From NCBI GenBank assembly GCA_020744425.1, contig JAGMUV010000007.1, positions 372,001-436,000 of the forward strand: DNA of 64,000 nucleotides, in the 5' to 3' direction. How positions within the stretch are numbered: the stretch's first letter is position 1; every line of letters begins with the position of its first letter. Source of the DNA: Dactylonectria macrodidyma (Eukaryota > Ascomycota > Sordariomycetes > Hypocreales > Nectriaceae). This document shows, one piece after another, positions 46,301 through 58,780 of the stretch. The notes under the pieces are model-generated. The model did no database searches. It was given only the letters and a program-made list of their open reading frames with translations, and was not told where the DNA came from. Made by a program: the position numbers and the translations under genes.

Positions 46301-49300
46301 GGGGGCGGTTTCGAGGGCTGGAAGATGCGGAAATGAAGCAACGTCCAAAGGGGGGTGGTGGTTACCGTCCAAAGAATGGGGAATTTTGCCTCTCCCTCTT
46401 TCAGCTTTGCTGCATTGCATGTCGTATCTCTCCTGCGCGTCTTTGCACCGCCTCCCTTTCCCCGTATTCAGTCCCGGCTCTCTGGGTCACCGTGGTCGGG
46501 TTCGGCATCAGGGGCCCGGTCTGGTCCGCGAGCCCTGGGGAGGGGGATGGTTCGCCTGGACTTTGGGATGGGGGCCGCCTTCGATGGAGGATAGTTTTTT
46601 TTTCTGTCAGGCCCTTCGGAGGGCGTGGAGAAGGGCGTATTTTGCGGCCGAGAAGGGGGGGGGCAGAAAGGTGGACCCCGAGAGAGTTCGAAAACGGGCA
46701 TCTTGCATGATAGCGTCCGCACGTCGACGTAGGGCTGCTCCATGCCTCCCCCCGGGGTGCGCGAGCGACAGAATCGGTGTTGATGGCTGCAACAAGAAAA
46801 ACTCTCACTCTGGCTGCAACCCGTAGACGAGCAACATCATCTTGTTCAAGCCTGGCTTTTTTTTTTCTCTACAGAAGGGGGTGGTCACCCGAAAGCCATC
46901 AACATGCACTCCAAGACTCCCCATTCGCTGTCATGGCTCTCATCTCTGCCACACACACTACACACCCCCCCCTTCGACTCGCCTAGGCCATGCCCACTCG
47001 AGGCAAGTCGATAGCGCCGCCGCCTCCCAGGCAGAGCTAATCCGCATCCACGAATGCTAGCCCTACGAGTCTTTCCCAGATACAAACGAGAAATGCGTCT
47101 CCCCTTTCGGCTCTTCTAGCTCATTGGACGCGCGTTCGTCTGGCCACCGATCCCTTTGGTTGACAGCGAACATCTCGATCCCGCCCCGTCCCGCCAGCAG
47201 GTGGTACTTTGGGTGTGGCTTGAACAAAGTCCTGTTTTTCTTCTCTACCTTTTTGCTTCTTGCTTTCTTTTCCGCGCCAAGGTTCATCTTGAATCATGCC
47301 GGTTGAGGTTGGTCAACTCAGTTGACTCGGCAATGTCTTAGGTTCTTTTGTCGGGGCGTCTGCAGAGCGCGGCAGCAGAGTTTTGTTTCCTTTTTCCCTG
47401 TTCTCTTTTCAACTCTCGCTTTGTCACTGAAAGTATCGGGGTAATAGACATTCACTCTGCTCGTGAAGAATACCACAACAGGAAGTCGTAATGGAAGTGA
47501 ATGGCCTTAGCACCGGTACATCCTCACCGGAGCCACCACTGTAGCAAGGTCGAGGAGCCGATTCCCCACAATTGCTGCAACGCAACACGCCCTATGCTCT
47601 GATGAACTGACGCAACCTCGTGGAACCTTCTGATGTTCAATCTCAAGCCCTACGAGACAAGGCCTCATAGCCCCCAGAAAAAAAAAAAAAGGTCTGGTTG
47701 TGGCTGTCTAGTCAAGACGAGGCGCTGCTAAAGGCAAATAGTTGAGTCGCCTGACCTCGGGCTACGCACTTTGTTTAGTTGAACGGAGACGAGTCTAGTT
47801 CCGTCTGCCCTCGCTTGCTGGAGCCCGTCATCATGTCCACTTGTCTTTCCCGGCTCCAGTGGGCCACAAGCCACAGCGCGGCCTCGACGACCTTCGAACC
47901 CACATCCCGACTGACGAGTTGCGCGTCGGTTGTCGGCTGGTGACGACTGCTTTCCAAGTTTTGTAGTTCTGGCGGGGTGGCCGCCAGACCAGAATCTTGG
48001 GGCCATAGGATTCTCGAAGTTTGTGTGGCACCACAGGCCATCTAGGGCCAGCAGTTGGTTGGTGGACTCTTCTTGGCCCTCGAACCACCGGCATGCGTGA
48101 CATCTCATCTACACGGTGACATTGGTCGTTGCACGAAAGCCACCAACATCTCGTCCATGTCACCCCTGGTCGAGTTGCTGGGTCGAGATGGGCCAATGAG
48201 TTCAGACGAGAGGTCACTCATCATGTCATTCCTCCCAACACGTGTGCCCTGCCAGGATGTCATGCCAGCCCTGTGAGCGGACTGACTCGCTGGTCTTTGT
48301 GCAAAGGCACATCCAGTCAGGGACGGCCTCAGTCACTCACCCCCTTGGTCGCCTCGTGCTTCGTCAATCTGGTGGCTGAGTGTCAGACGAAACGCAGAGA
48401 TGAAGCACGTTGCTCGATACAGCCTGGGTGGCATGCAAACTTCGAGCTGAACTTCGACCAACGGCTCGTGATTCGATGCCGCTTTGCCTCTTCCAAGGAA
48501 ATTATATGCATCACAGCTCGTCTTGGATGCGCCAAGCAAGATATTTACGATCACAAAGTCGTCGTGGCGTGCGTCGATCTGCTCCCTGCTGCTGCTGTTG
48601 CACCCAACCCGCTCAGCGGCCTTTCTGCTGACAGTGCAATGCGACAAGCTTTCCTGCTTCTCCACCAACGTCGCATCGCCACTTGTGGGTGACCTCGTCA
48701 ACATGTACAAAGGCGGTCGAGACATCCGGCCGACAGAGCAAGGAGACAGCGTCAAGCCGGGGTGCTAGCCGATATCCTAATTAGGGCTGGGAACAAGCTA
48801 GCTGACCTCTCACAGTGAGGGAATGACGGGTAGAGCCGACCACGAGCGTTTGCATCGGCATTCTCCGTCGGCGTGCCCAGCGCAGCTGAAGCAGTGGGCA
48901 TCTTGTGGCAGACGAGAGCAGAGTGTGGCTCGTACACCAATTGCGAAAATGGCTTGGCCTTTAAAAAGTGGTTCCCTCAAGTCGAAACGCCCACAAGCTT
49001 GGCGCCGGCTATGCAGGGAGAGAGACCGAACCCGAACCCGAATGAGTGGATGGAGAGTAAGCACTTAAATTTTGGATGGAAATTCCGTCCATCCCACCGG
49101 GGACTGATGACTGATCACTCGTCATGTCAGGCATGTAGATACGCCCTAAGCAATATTCTCCGAAACGGGCTTTTCTCCTTCATGGGTTTCGGACATCGAT
49201 TCCCCTTTTGTGTGTGAGTTCCTCCGTACCTTGGGCAAGGAAATTTGGGCCAGGGTCCGTGTTCCCATCGGCCATGGGAGATCGACGAAGTACAGATGCC

Positions 49301-50200
49301 TCATGCCGGTACCTGTGGTGTTAGTCTCATGTTGATCTAGTAAGCTCCGCAATCTGAGATGAGAAGCCGGAAGTGGTCACAACACTCGAGAGTAAACGAC
49401 TCCCGACATAATTACACCCCATATCATTTTGGATGAGCGATGCTGCGTCGAAGGGAGAGATGAGGGCTTGCGAATGCACCACCAAGGGCAGCTGGACTAC
49501 GTACAGTGACGCGTGGGCTGGGACGGCGACGGTCCACCAGTGTGGGTATCGTGGCGCCCACTACTCTCAGCCTACCAAGAGAACCTGGCACCCCCTGAAA
49601 CGACATAGGTGCTTGGTATTCTGTAACGAAATAACGGACATTTTGAATATTGAGCCAAGGTCGTTACTACGGGCGAATAGCCTGTCGTGGCCTGCACTCG
49701 ATGGGAACCCACAAACAAAACGGGTTCGTTCTATACCCGTGTGGGCCGTGATACGTCTTCCTTGGGCTAGACTTCCGTCTGGGAGATGACGATGACGACG
49801 ACGACGAGGGCGAAGTCGAATGCCGAGGGCGGCTGTGAGGTGATCGCCAACCAGCCAAGGGTACGTAGGGCAGATGCTTCGTATGAGTGTTGGCGTGCTG
49901 CCAAGCTCAGGAGTCCAAACAGCGTGACTAGCCCTGTGGACTTGCTCTACCGAGGAGGCTGATAGCCCAACGATGATGGTTGGAACGCCAATATCAACTG
50001 CCAAGTCAACCCAAGAGGGAGGATGTGCCGCTAGAGGAGCGGATACCCGTGTCTGGCCCATAACAAGGCCGTGGTCTGAGTGCATAACTCGATCGCCTGT
50101 CAGTTGATGTTCCAAGGCGAGTCATCAACTGGCATGGATTCTCGACACCCCACGTACTAGGAGCCACTCATATCTGGGGAGTCGCGCAATCGTCATACAC
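46301..50200. other. Gene-free interval
   Basis: GC-rich with G- and C-runs (46650-46665, 46966-46973), an A run near 47680-47693, and a GACGAT simple repeat at 49786-49812. The longer ORFs (46266-46826, 48129-48692, and 49567-50115 on the minus strand) lack family resemblance and conflict with one another. Confidence 0.5.
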
Positions 50201-53200
50201 AGGAGTTGCATAGACTCCACGGAGCCAGACACCAAGACCCAGGAATCTGTCCTGTGGCGGTTCACTTTGGTTGGCGTCCGCGCGCCAGTGGCAGTTTACA
50301 CATTTGAGGGGCGAAATGGAGGGGACTGTATCACGAAGTACATACCCTTTTGGAATCTTTGAGTTGCAGTAGTAATTAGAGTCTGGTCTGGGGCCTGAAC
50401 CTAGTGTCAAGTCGTATGGAACCAGCCTTGCTGTGTTGTTAGTGTCTTGCTGGTGGGAAGACGACTAATCAGGAGCTGTTGACGTCGACGGGAGGGGCGC
50501 GGTGGGCATTGATAAGTTGGTGCAGTGGAGTGCTCAGCTGGCCAGTAACATGTTTTGTACTAACATGTAGTACATGCTAAGGGGTCAGTGTGTTGGTTCT
50601 GGCGTGGGAGGAAGTTGGCCATGCTGGCCATAATAGTGAGGCGATGAAGCTGTATTGACTTTCGTTCTGCGGTGGAGGTTTTCAGGCACCTCGTTTGGGT
50701 TCAGGGCAATCTCTGGATTGTTGGGTCGGCGGGTCACACTGTGGCGTGGCGTTCCGGATTGGCTGGTTGGTGAATGCCTTGTGCTGCAGGGCTTGGTGGG
50801 CTTGCTGGAGTGGCCACTGGACTGGGCCACTGGATTGGCTGCTCGCCTACCCCAAACATGCTTTGTACCGCTGTCTAGCGTCCGTCTTGGCTTGGAGCCC
50901 AGCGTGGCGCAGCACCCGGTCCTTGACGCCACCCTTTTTTGGTTGCGTGGGTTGCGTGGGACACAACCCAAGTTTGCCGAAGGCCCTAAAAGGGCATATC
51001 TCTGGCACATCCTATGGCACATACTCTCGTTCTGCCTAGTCTTGGTTCGTATCTCGGCGCCGTGCCACCAATTAGGCTTCGTATCCCTCAAGCTGGCGCT
51101 CTGTGGTGAACAGCCTAGCATCCCAGTTTCAGCGAGCACGATGGCCCAGGCAAAACCAAGGCTAGGGTCCCCCTTCTGGGATCCTGTTCTGGGTCCCGGG
51201 AGGGTGTTGTGGCGGGGCTAGGAAATGCCAAATGTCAATTGCCGGAGCCCCGTCAGGCCTTGCAAACCTTACGCTCCGCAACCTTTACGGTATATGGGGA
51301 CAACCAGTTTCAACGTTTCCGCGTCGACGTCAACGGCAACGTCAACGGCAGTGAGCAGCGACGAAATGCCGATACCGATGTCATCGTTCGACGCCTCGTT
51401 GTGCTATGGCCAACAGACGCTGCCATTGGTTCGGTTGTTTGTTGAAACTAGGTAGGTCGTCTTGTTAGCCCACGGTTTAGTCTTGCTTCCCATCGCCCCG
51501 CCACCGACGACACCTCTGCAGCCTCTACAGCCCTCTCTGGCCACTGGGGAAGGGAGATTCGCCGCTCACATAACGAGCGGTGCAGTCGGCGTTGTAGGTC
51601 CGACAGCATGCCCAGGCGCTGGAGCTGCTGGGTGGGTGTTTCAAGGGGAGCTAGGCGCGGGTTCCAACTGGCGCCGTGCTGGCCGGGTCTGCCCTATGAA
51701 AGGTCAGCCTCGGTAGGCTCGGGAGAGGGGACCTTGGGGACCAACCAGGCCATGTGGATCCGCCGCTAGCAAAGGGTCTTGGAGGGTCCTGAAGGTCTCC
51801 CATGCCCGGGCGACAGCTAGGGAGCCGACGGTAGGGCTGAGGGAGGGGCGGTCTGGTCAATGGTTAGTGGTTGGCCGAAGCTTGGGAGGGAGCTTGGGAG
51901 GGAGCTGGGGGCCTCGTGGCTCGTGGCTTAGGGGGTCGTGCGTCTGGCTGCCCACAGCCCAGAGGCCCCTTTGCGCTGCCTAAGCCAGGTAGCCACCCGC
52001 TGACTGGGCACACTGGCAGGACTGGTACGTTGCCGCCCCACTATCCGAGGTCACTCCGGCTGAATCCAAGGAGGCTCCGCCAACACGACTCAGGTCTGGC
52101 GGACTCATGTCTGTTGGCGATACTCCGTAGATGTTCGTTGGCTGCAACATCTATTGTACAGTGGCTGCTGGAACACGATCGACCGGGATACGACTGGGAA
52201 CCTAACCCGCCACTGGCATCTTCCATGACGGCAATGAGAGACGGACTGAGGGCCTGACGACTTGAAGAAACCATGGCACAGCCCATCCATCCCGTCACAA
52301 CGCCCCCTCGTTATTGCTGATGCCATGTCCTCGACTCCTCGCTCGCAAGGTCCGGATCTTGTCCTGCCGTGAACGCTGCCTTCAGGTTGCTCGTTGTGGC
52401 GCGGTTTCCGGCTTCGTCGGTGAAGCTTAATACCATCAGCCCCGCCCGGTCTCCCGGTCTTGCCATCTCGATGGTTCGTACAAGCGTGATGCAATAGAAC
52501 AGATAGATGCCTTCCAGACCCGGCACCGAGACCGAGACGTGAACTGCCTAACCCCACCGTCTGCAAGTGCATTTTTGCAGACGACATCCTCCGCAGATAT
52601 CAGAGCCGCCTGACGTGACGGTCTATCAGACCAGACCATGGCTCCATGACACACTGCCTCGCCTCACTAGGCTCAACACCTCCCCGTTTCGGGGACGCTC
52701 TGTTATTGTTACACACTGACCGTGCTTGTTATGCCTGCCATGTCGGCCATTGCCTGTCCATCAAACTGGACCTAATCTACCCGCTCGGCAGAAGAGTACT
52801 AGGGATGGCAACGAAACCGTGCCCTGTTCGCCCGCCAGACGCGTGTACCATATAGATGAATCAAGAAGCTAATGAACAAGTGCCAACTAAGCCTCGCAAG
52901 GAACATCGATGGATCTTGTGGGCTGAGGTGGGGCGAGGGATACGACGATCGCACGGCGACGGATATTTGTCATTCATCAAAGAGCCTCCCCATAAAGTGA
53001 GGAGGATTAAGCTCAGGCAGCCGAATCCCATCCGACGCACTTCGTAATGCAGCCCAGTAGGAGCCAAGACTAAAAGCTCTGCCGTGGGTGAGGCAGAGCC
53101 ATGCTTGGGGTGGTCGCGTGTCGGTTGGTCAAAGGCGCATAGGAGGATGCACTAGTAAGGCTGGCAGGATTCCAGAAGTCAGCCACCCACCCAACCGCCT

Positions 53201-54300
53201 CCCAAGGCAACGGTACAGCATTTGCATATTTCCAAGTATTGACGATTCAAATCTAATTAGACAAGGGAGGCGATGTCGAAGGTTGTCAGAAGATGAATCA
53301 TCATCGTACCTCGGCACAACGGCAGATATAGACATGGTCCAGGGGCCCGCCTTACGAGATCCTGGAGCATCGGGGGCCATGGGGTGCGGTGAGAAGATCC
53401 ATCTCAACACTGCGCTCTCCGCTGTCGTGCAAGTCCCTGGCTTTGACGGGGAGTCAGGACCGTTCAAATCTATCGGATACCAACCGTAGGAGCATTGGCC
53501 GTTTTCTTATCTTTGTATCCATGGTAGCCTTCAGTGAGGGTCGATGATCCTTTTGTTTGTACAAAGTAGCCAACCAGTCGAACGCCGTCATCAAGAGACT
53601 TTGGGATGGGGCCGTAGGTTGAGGCTCTCTCCATAGTGGAAGAGTAGTCATGTGGTTGAAGAAGGCGACATCAGGTGCTGTTCAAAGGGCTGAGGCTAGA
53701 ACATGACAAAGACTCTTGACCCACATACTGAACCTGGGTGTCTGTTGTCAGCGAGAGGCAGGAACCCCGGATGGCGGTGCTCGGTGATTAATTACGCAAC
53801 GGGCACACGCAAGACGTGGGTAAGGGAAGGACGGAAGAAGCCGTTTTAGTATTTCGGTGGCTCTGTTAGCCTCATGAGGATTGCGAAGCGGCAAAGCTGC
53901 AGGGGAATGAAGGGGGATGGGCGAGACCTGAGCCAAGGCAAGGGTGATTAGCGACACAGGCGAAGTTGGAACTCGCCGCGGCAGTAGCAATAACAACAAG
54001 AAGAACAACAACGACGGATTCCAGGCTCTTGGCTGGGCTCCATTCGAGGCTCTTCCCGCCTTGTGATGCTCACGGGAATCCGCCCTACCAGCAAAACGGG
54101 GCTGAAGTGGGCTCGTGTAGTTGAAGAACAGGGCTAGTGTTGAGACGAAGGATGAGGGTGGGCAGGGAGAAAGGCCTCTCTCGTATGGTTGATAGGGCCC
54201 AGGCAAATTGAAGGATAGGGCAAGCTAGTACGTATAGTAGAAGAGGAATAATTTGTAGCTGGTGAAATGATGGATGCAACAGCAAGAGACACATTGTTTG
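50201..54300. other. Gene-free interval
   Basis: Two long overlapping ORFs on opposite strands (50585-51139 minus, 50655-51221 plus) cover the same bases, and neither looks like a protein family. A 12-base GCTTGGGAGGGA direct repeat lies near 51879-51906. I call no gene. Confidence 0.5.
51879..51906 (+). repeat. Direct repeat GCTTGGGAGGGA, two and a half copies
   Basis: Two adjacent full copies followed by a partial copy (GCTGGGG), within non-coding DNA. Confidence 0.6.
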
Positions 54301-54634
54301 AGCAAGGAAGCAATGGGTTCTTTGGGGAAACTTTCTTCACTTTCATCAAAAGGTCTGGCTTGATTGGGGGATCCCAGGAACAAAGGGGACGGGAAGGAAT
54401 GATGAATAGGGTTGTCAAATGTCGACGGCCCAACACGGCCGCAGAACGCAGGCTAGAGCGAGGGTCCGACAGGGCGAAGTAGTTGGTCGTGGTTCAAATG
54501 CAAATGCATGGGATACTGGATGTGGTGTCGTGGTGCAGTAGGCACTTTGGTGTGTGCACCGACTGGCCAGGGGGAGGGAGTTGCGGGTGAGCTACATCGG
54601 CACAGAAGGTGCCTGAGTGTGTGTGTCTGTGAGA

Positions 54635-54662
54635 ACTCAAGACTCAAGACTCAAGACTAAAG
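54635..54662 (+). repeat. Tandem heptamer ACTCAAG, four copies
   Basis: Three exact ACTCAAG copies followed by one ACTAAAG variant. Confidence 0.75.
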
Positions 54663-55868
54663 ACTGATCAGTGATGAGTTGACTGAGGTGACAACTGACG
54701 AGTGACGACTGAAGAGGGAGTGAGGATGGGAATGGGGATGGCGGGTGGGGAGTTGGAGGAGCGTGGGCGTTGTGCGTGTAGGAGATGAGGGATGAGGTAC
54801 AAGCGGAAGGTACGTCCCTTTGTCACCCAAGTCAACCCTGGCTTCACTGCATCTGCTTCGCACGCTAAGAGGGCGTGTTGCCGCCTTTCAAGCCCTACGT
54901 AGTACACTCCCTCCCGCGGACGCCGCTGTCCCGTCCTTGACCTGTCCTTGTCCTTCGTCCCTCGTCCCTCTGGCCTTGTCTGTCTTGTCCTTGTCCGCCT
55001 TTCACACCCCCCCGGTCCGCCACGCAGATGTGCAACCTGCCGCCCTGCTCCTTTGCCCAGCCCTTTAAGGCGACACTAGGTAGGTACGGAGGACAGGGCT
55101 CCCAGGGCTGTTCCTAGGTTTACCACCAGCACCCACGCTGCACCGCTCATCGTCGCGGCGGCCTTGGTAAGGTATGCAAAGAGCAGTCAGTAAGGTACAT
55201 AGCTTGCCAGCCCTTCAGGTCCCCCCGGAGCCCGGGCGGGGCGGTAGCGACTAGGGCGACCCGCGACCAGAGGGACCCACCGATACACCCGCATCCGCAC
55301 CCGCTTTCGCGCCCCTTCGCATCGCCCACCGTCAAATCGTCGCGACGTCAGGAGGGTTCGGCCTAGCGCCTTGTCGACATTCAGACGGGACACCCAAACA
55401 CCCAAACACCCATTTTGGATACACACCCCACCCCCAAAAGCTTCCTAGCTCCAACATCAACAGGGGACTGAGATGTCCTCGGAGGATGGGAGTACATACG
55501 AGGGCCTCGCTATACGCAGTAGGGTCGACGGGGGGAAGAAGCGGAGGCCAGTTGCTAATTAACGGTGTTGGTACGCAAAGACGTACGTACATCCATGCCG
55601 TCGTGGGCAAAGGAAGGAGCAGGTCGATGGTGTACCATAGCAATACTAACACCCATCGTGTCTTTCCAGCGCCCGTCCGGCTCCTGCCTCTATCGTCTTC
55701 TCTTCATATCGTCGTTTCGTTGCCCTAAAATCCAGACGCCCGCAGAAACAAGATCCAGAACGCATGTACTCGCTCGTCCAACGGCAGACCAGAATCTAAC
55801 GGACAAACGCAACGTTCAAAACCCAGGAAGAAAAACCCACCAGAAAACCCAGAGTGCAAAGGGACGCA

Positions 55869-55884
55869 CCCCCCCCCCCCCCCC
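55869..55884 (+). repeat. Homopolymer run of 16 C
   Basis: An uninterrupted C run. Its length may be inaccurate in any assembly. Confidence 0.85.
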
Positions 55885-56636
55885 TGGTTCAACAATCAGT
55901 ACATACAACAGAGGCCACCCCTCCCCTCCGCCCTTCCATCGTCCATCCAGTTTCCTTCCCCTCGCATCCTTTCGTCATCTGAAAAAAGGCCGACACTCCT
56001 CTGTGGTGCGTGCGTCAGACTCTCAGAGTCCGAGCAGAAAGTGGTGGCCGATCCAAATCCCACTCCCACTCCCCGTCGCAGTCACTGTCCTCACCCCAAG
56101 TGGTGAGGCTTGCACCCTACCTACCTTACCTTTTCCTATCCTACCTTGCCTTACCTATTAGCGAGGGGTGTCGTCTTCCATGCAGCGCCACGGTTAAAAA
56201 AGTGCAAGCAGCGACAACGTCAACATAAACGTTGGTACACCTTCAAAACGCTGCCTCCCGCCACTTTTCCACCTTCCCACTCTCCAACTTTCTCCTCTAT
56301 ACCCCATACATATATCCTCAACTCCTCCTTTGTCGTCTGGCCCATGCCCATGTCCTTTACATTGCGGCTCCATCTCCCTGTACACTCCCGAGCAGCCCCC
56401 AACTCGCTCTGCCATTCGCCCTTCTAAACCGCTACTCCCGCATTGGCGGCCCCTGCCGGCTACCTAGAGAGGCCATCGCCACCCACTGACTACCGGCTTC
56501 CCCGTCAAGCCCGTCAAGCCCGCCTCACCCTTGCTCCGACGCACCGCCGGCCGAGCCACCATACAATAGGGGACTCCCAAACGAGCCAAGCAGCACCACC
56601 AAAATTTTAGGGTCGTTCCTGTCGGCCACCTCTTCT

Positions 56637-56777
56637 ATGACGGCGTTGGCTACTGCTGTCGTCATCCCGGTTATATTCAGCTCAGAACTGTCTCGCCTCG
56701 TACTCCATCTCAGCTTGCTCGACACAATCCCCGACCAGGTCATCCGCCATGGCATATCCATCTCTTCCGAGTATTAG
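56637..56777 (+). promoter_or_regulatory. Overlapping uORF (46 codons) at the zinc-finger gene start
   Basis: An ATG 112 bases before the main start opens a 46-codon frame (MTALATAVVIPVIF...) that ends at TAG 56775-56777, past the main ATG and in a different frame. If this leader is transcribed, ribosomes translating the uORF would bypass the main start and reduce its output. The transcription start is not known. Confidence 0.4.
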
Positions 56778-58780
56778 AGTCCCCGGGCCCGGCGGCTTTC
56801 GAGGCCATGCCGACAATCACGACAGACAATTTGGCACCAGCCTGGCCATGTCAATACCCGGCATTGAAGAGACTCGAAACGACGTCCCTCCTCCTTTACC
56901 TCCGCCTCGATACGTCGGCGGCCCCGAACCATCACATCTTCCACCAGACATGCGAGGAAAGCCAGACTTTGGGCCCAACACGGCATCATTCGCCAGTGGT
57001 TACGGTAGCATGGCTTCGTCCTTCGCAGAAGAACGACCCAGCTACCTCCGAGGAAACTTTGGTAGCTTCAATGGCGACCGAGACGAGGGTTACTCAAGTT
57101 ACTCTACAGACAGGTATGAGATTCCCGTCACTAGCCCACGGTACCAGGCAAGCCTGGACTAGATGACTTCGTTCTAAGTCGACTAACACCTCTGGCACCT
57201 ACAGATCTCGCGAGTCTCTGCGATCAGAGTTCGGCCTACACCATAACCGTTTTCAGTTCCAATCACCTGCCGACATCCATGGTGACAGTATGAAGAAGAA
57301 GCTCGATCCAATCAGAATGCTAGACAAGTCACCACCTCGATCCTTACTCAGTGCCTCTGTCAACGAGCTACTGCCGCGAAGACCCCCAGCTGAGGGCCGG
57401 TTCCCTCCAGCCTTGAGTGTCCCCGTCCAGCTTCCCATCCACACTCGCAACAGCAACATCCTAGGCTCCCCAGCCCGTTTCACAGAGACTCCGCTGCACT
57501 CAGCCATCTCTCCTCGCAGTGCCCCTTTCCAGTACGGAGACCGCTCACCCAATGACGGCTCCGACATTGACCGCTCCCCACGAGGTCGCACCAAGAGGAA
57601 CAACAGCGACGATGCCACCTCTACACAAGACGGTTACGAGTTCAACGGCGCCGAAGACATGGAGATTGAGGAGACCCAGTCTCTCAAGCGGTTACATATC
57701 GATGATGCCTACCAAGCAGGTGGTCAGAAGCGACGAGCATCTAGCCCACCTGACGAGCATATTTCTGCCGCCCAGATGGAACTCGCCCGCAGGTCCCGTG
57801 GATCGCCAACACCCCGGCTCACCACAATTCACCAGAGGACGACCATCCCGTCCGTGCCATCTACATCGCGGTCCAACTCATACATGTCAACCATGTCGGT
57901 CCCCACCACCATTACCACCGCCAACTCATTCGGTCGACGTTCGCCAGGTCTATCTCCGGGTGGTGTTTCCCCCACGTCATGCAACTCGCCGTACACAACC
58001 CCCATGTCTCTTAACCCTAGCCCAAGAAACTCCATCTCTGGCCGGAGTGCGGTACACACGAGGACCGTTTCTGGCGCCAGCTCTCGAAAGATGGGCGAAG
58101 CACAAAAGCCCGGAGGTCCCAAGCTGCAAGAAATTTTCATGTGCGATTGCTGTCCGAAGAAGCCAAAGCGATTCGAGACAGCTGAAGAGCTCAAGTACGT
58201 ATTACCGTTTGGCGCTAAAATCCTCCACTCTTACTCCACCGGAACCCGGATGAGACTATTTATTTGCGCCTTCTTTCAATGAAACGTGCGATGAGAGAAG
58301 CAAAACAGGCGGCTAACCAGAAAATATAGCGCTCACGAATCTGAAAAGCAATATAATTGCTCATTCTGTGGAAACCGTTTCAAGAACAAGAACGAAGCCG
58401 AGCGCCACCAAAACTCGCTTCATGTTCGACGCCATTCTTGGTCCTGCTCGGCACTTTCTGGATACGATCGCGCATTCCACGAGTCAACTAACCGCCCTGG
58501 CGAGGCCGATGCATGTGGCTACTGTGGTGATGAGTACCCCCGATCAGGTCGGGGCCCGGGAGCAAACGCCCCGAAGCATGCTACGGAACAGGACTGGGAC
58601 GAACGCATCCGCCATCTGCAAGAGACGCACAAGTTCAGGGAATGCAACTCATCGAAGAAATTCTACCGAGCAGACCATTTCAGACAGCACCTAAAGCACA
58701 GTCACGCAGGGACAAGCGGCAAATGGACTAACATGCTGGAGAACGCGTGCATGCTGGAGGAAGACCCGACACCCAGGTGA
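56749..58780 (+). CDS. C2H2 zinc-finger protein, probable transcription factor
   Basis: Exons are 56749..57113, 57205..58194 and 58330..58780, giving 601 residues in the simplest model. The first intron (91 nt, phase 2) joins YSTDR to SRESLRSEF. The second (135 nt, phase 2, ATATAG acceptor) completes an Asn codon before AHESEKQYNC. The N-terminal 430 residues are Ser/Pro-rich and probably disordered. The C-terminus has a Cys-rich CDCCPKKPKRF element, a canonical finger (YNCSFCGNRFKNKNEAERH), a CGYCGDEYP pair and a conserved-looking YRADHFRQHLKHSHAGTSG segment near the end. The function is probably nuclear DNA binding; the targets are unknown. The 3' end is uncertain. The stop (CCCAGGTGA) overlaps a possible GTGAAG donor, and splicing to 58947 would add 64 codons. 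Confidence 0.85.

Larger units (their letters stand above)
54301..56748. other. Upstream region and leader of the C2H2 zinc-finger gene
   Basis: No gene is called. It contains ACTCAAG repeats at 54635-54662 and a 16-base C run at 55869-55884. From about 55900 onward the sequence is C/T-rich and leader-like, ending in a uORF at 56637-56777 that overlaps the zinc-finger start. Confidence 0.6.

Noticed and set aside
47312..47326. GTCAAC-TCA-GTTGAC palindrome considered as a transposon end
   Set aside because: Too short, with no matching second end or transposase frame nearby.
50585..51221. Overlapping 184- and 188-codon ORFs on opposite strands
   Set aside because: Both strands are open over the same bases because of skewed composition. 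Neither resembles a protein family.
54635..54662. Short regular repeat considered as an array
   Set aside because: Seven-base units with no spacers, in a eukaryote. It is a simple tandem repeat, not a CRISPR array.
55985..56075. tRNA-like stretch with a GTCAGACTCTCAGAGTCC hairpin and a CCGATCCAAATCCCAC end
   Set aside because: The stem-loop has a three-base, not seven-base, loop. There is no GGTTCRANYCC B box and no acceptor-stem pairing.
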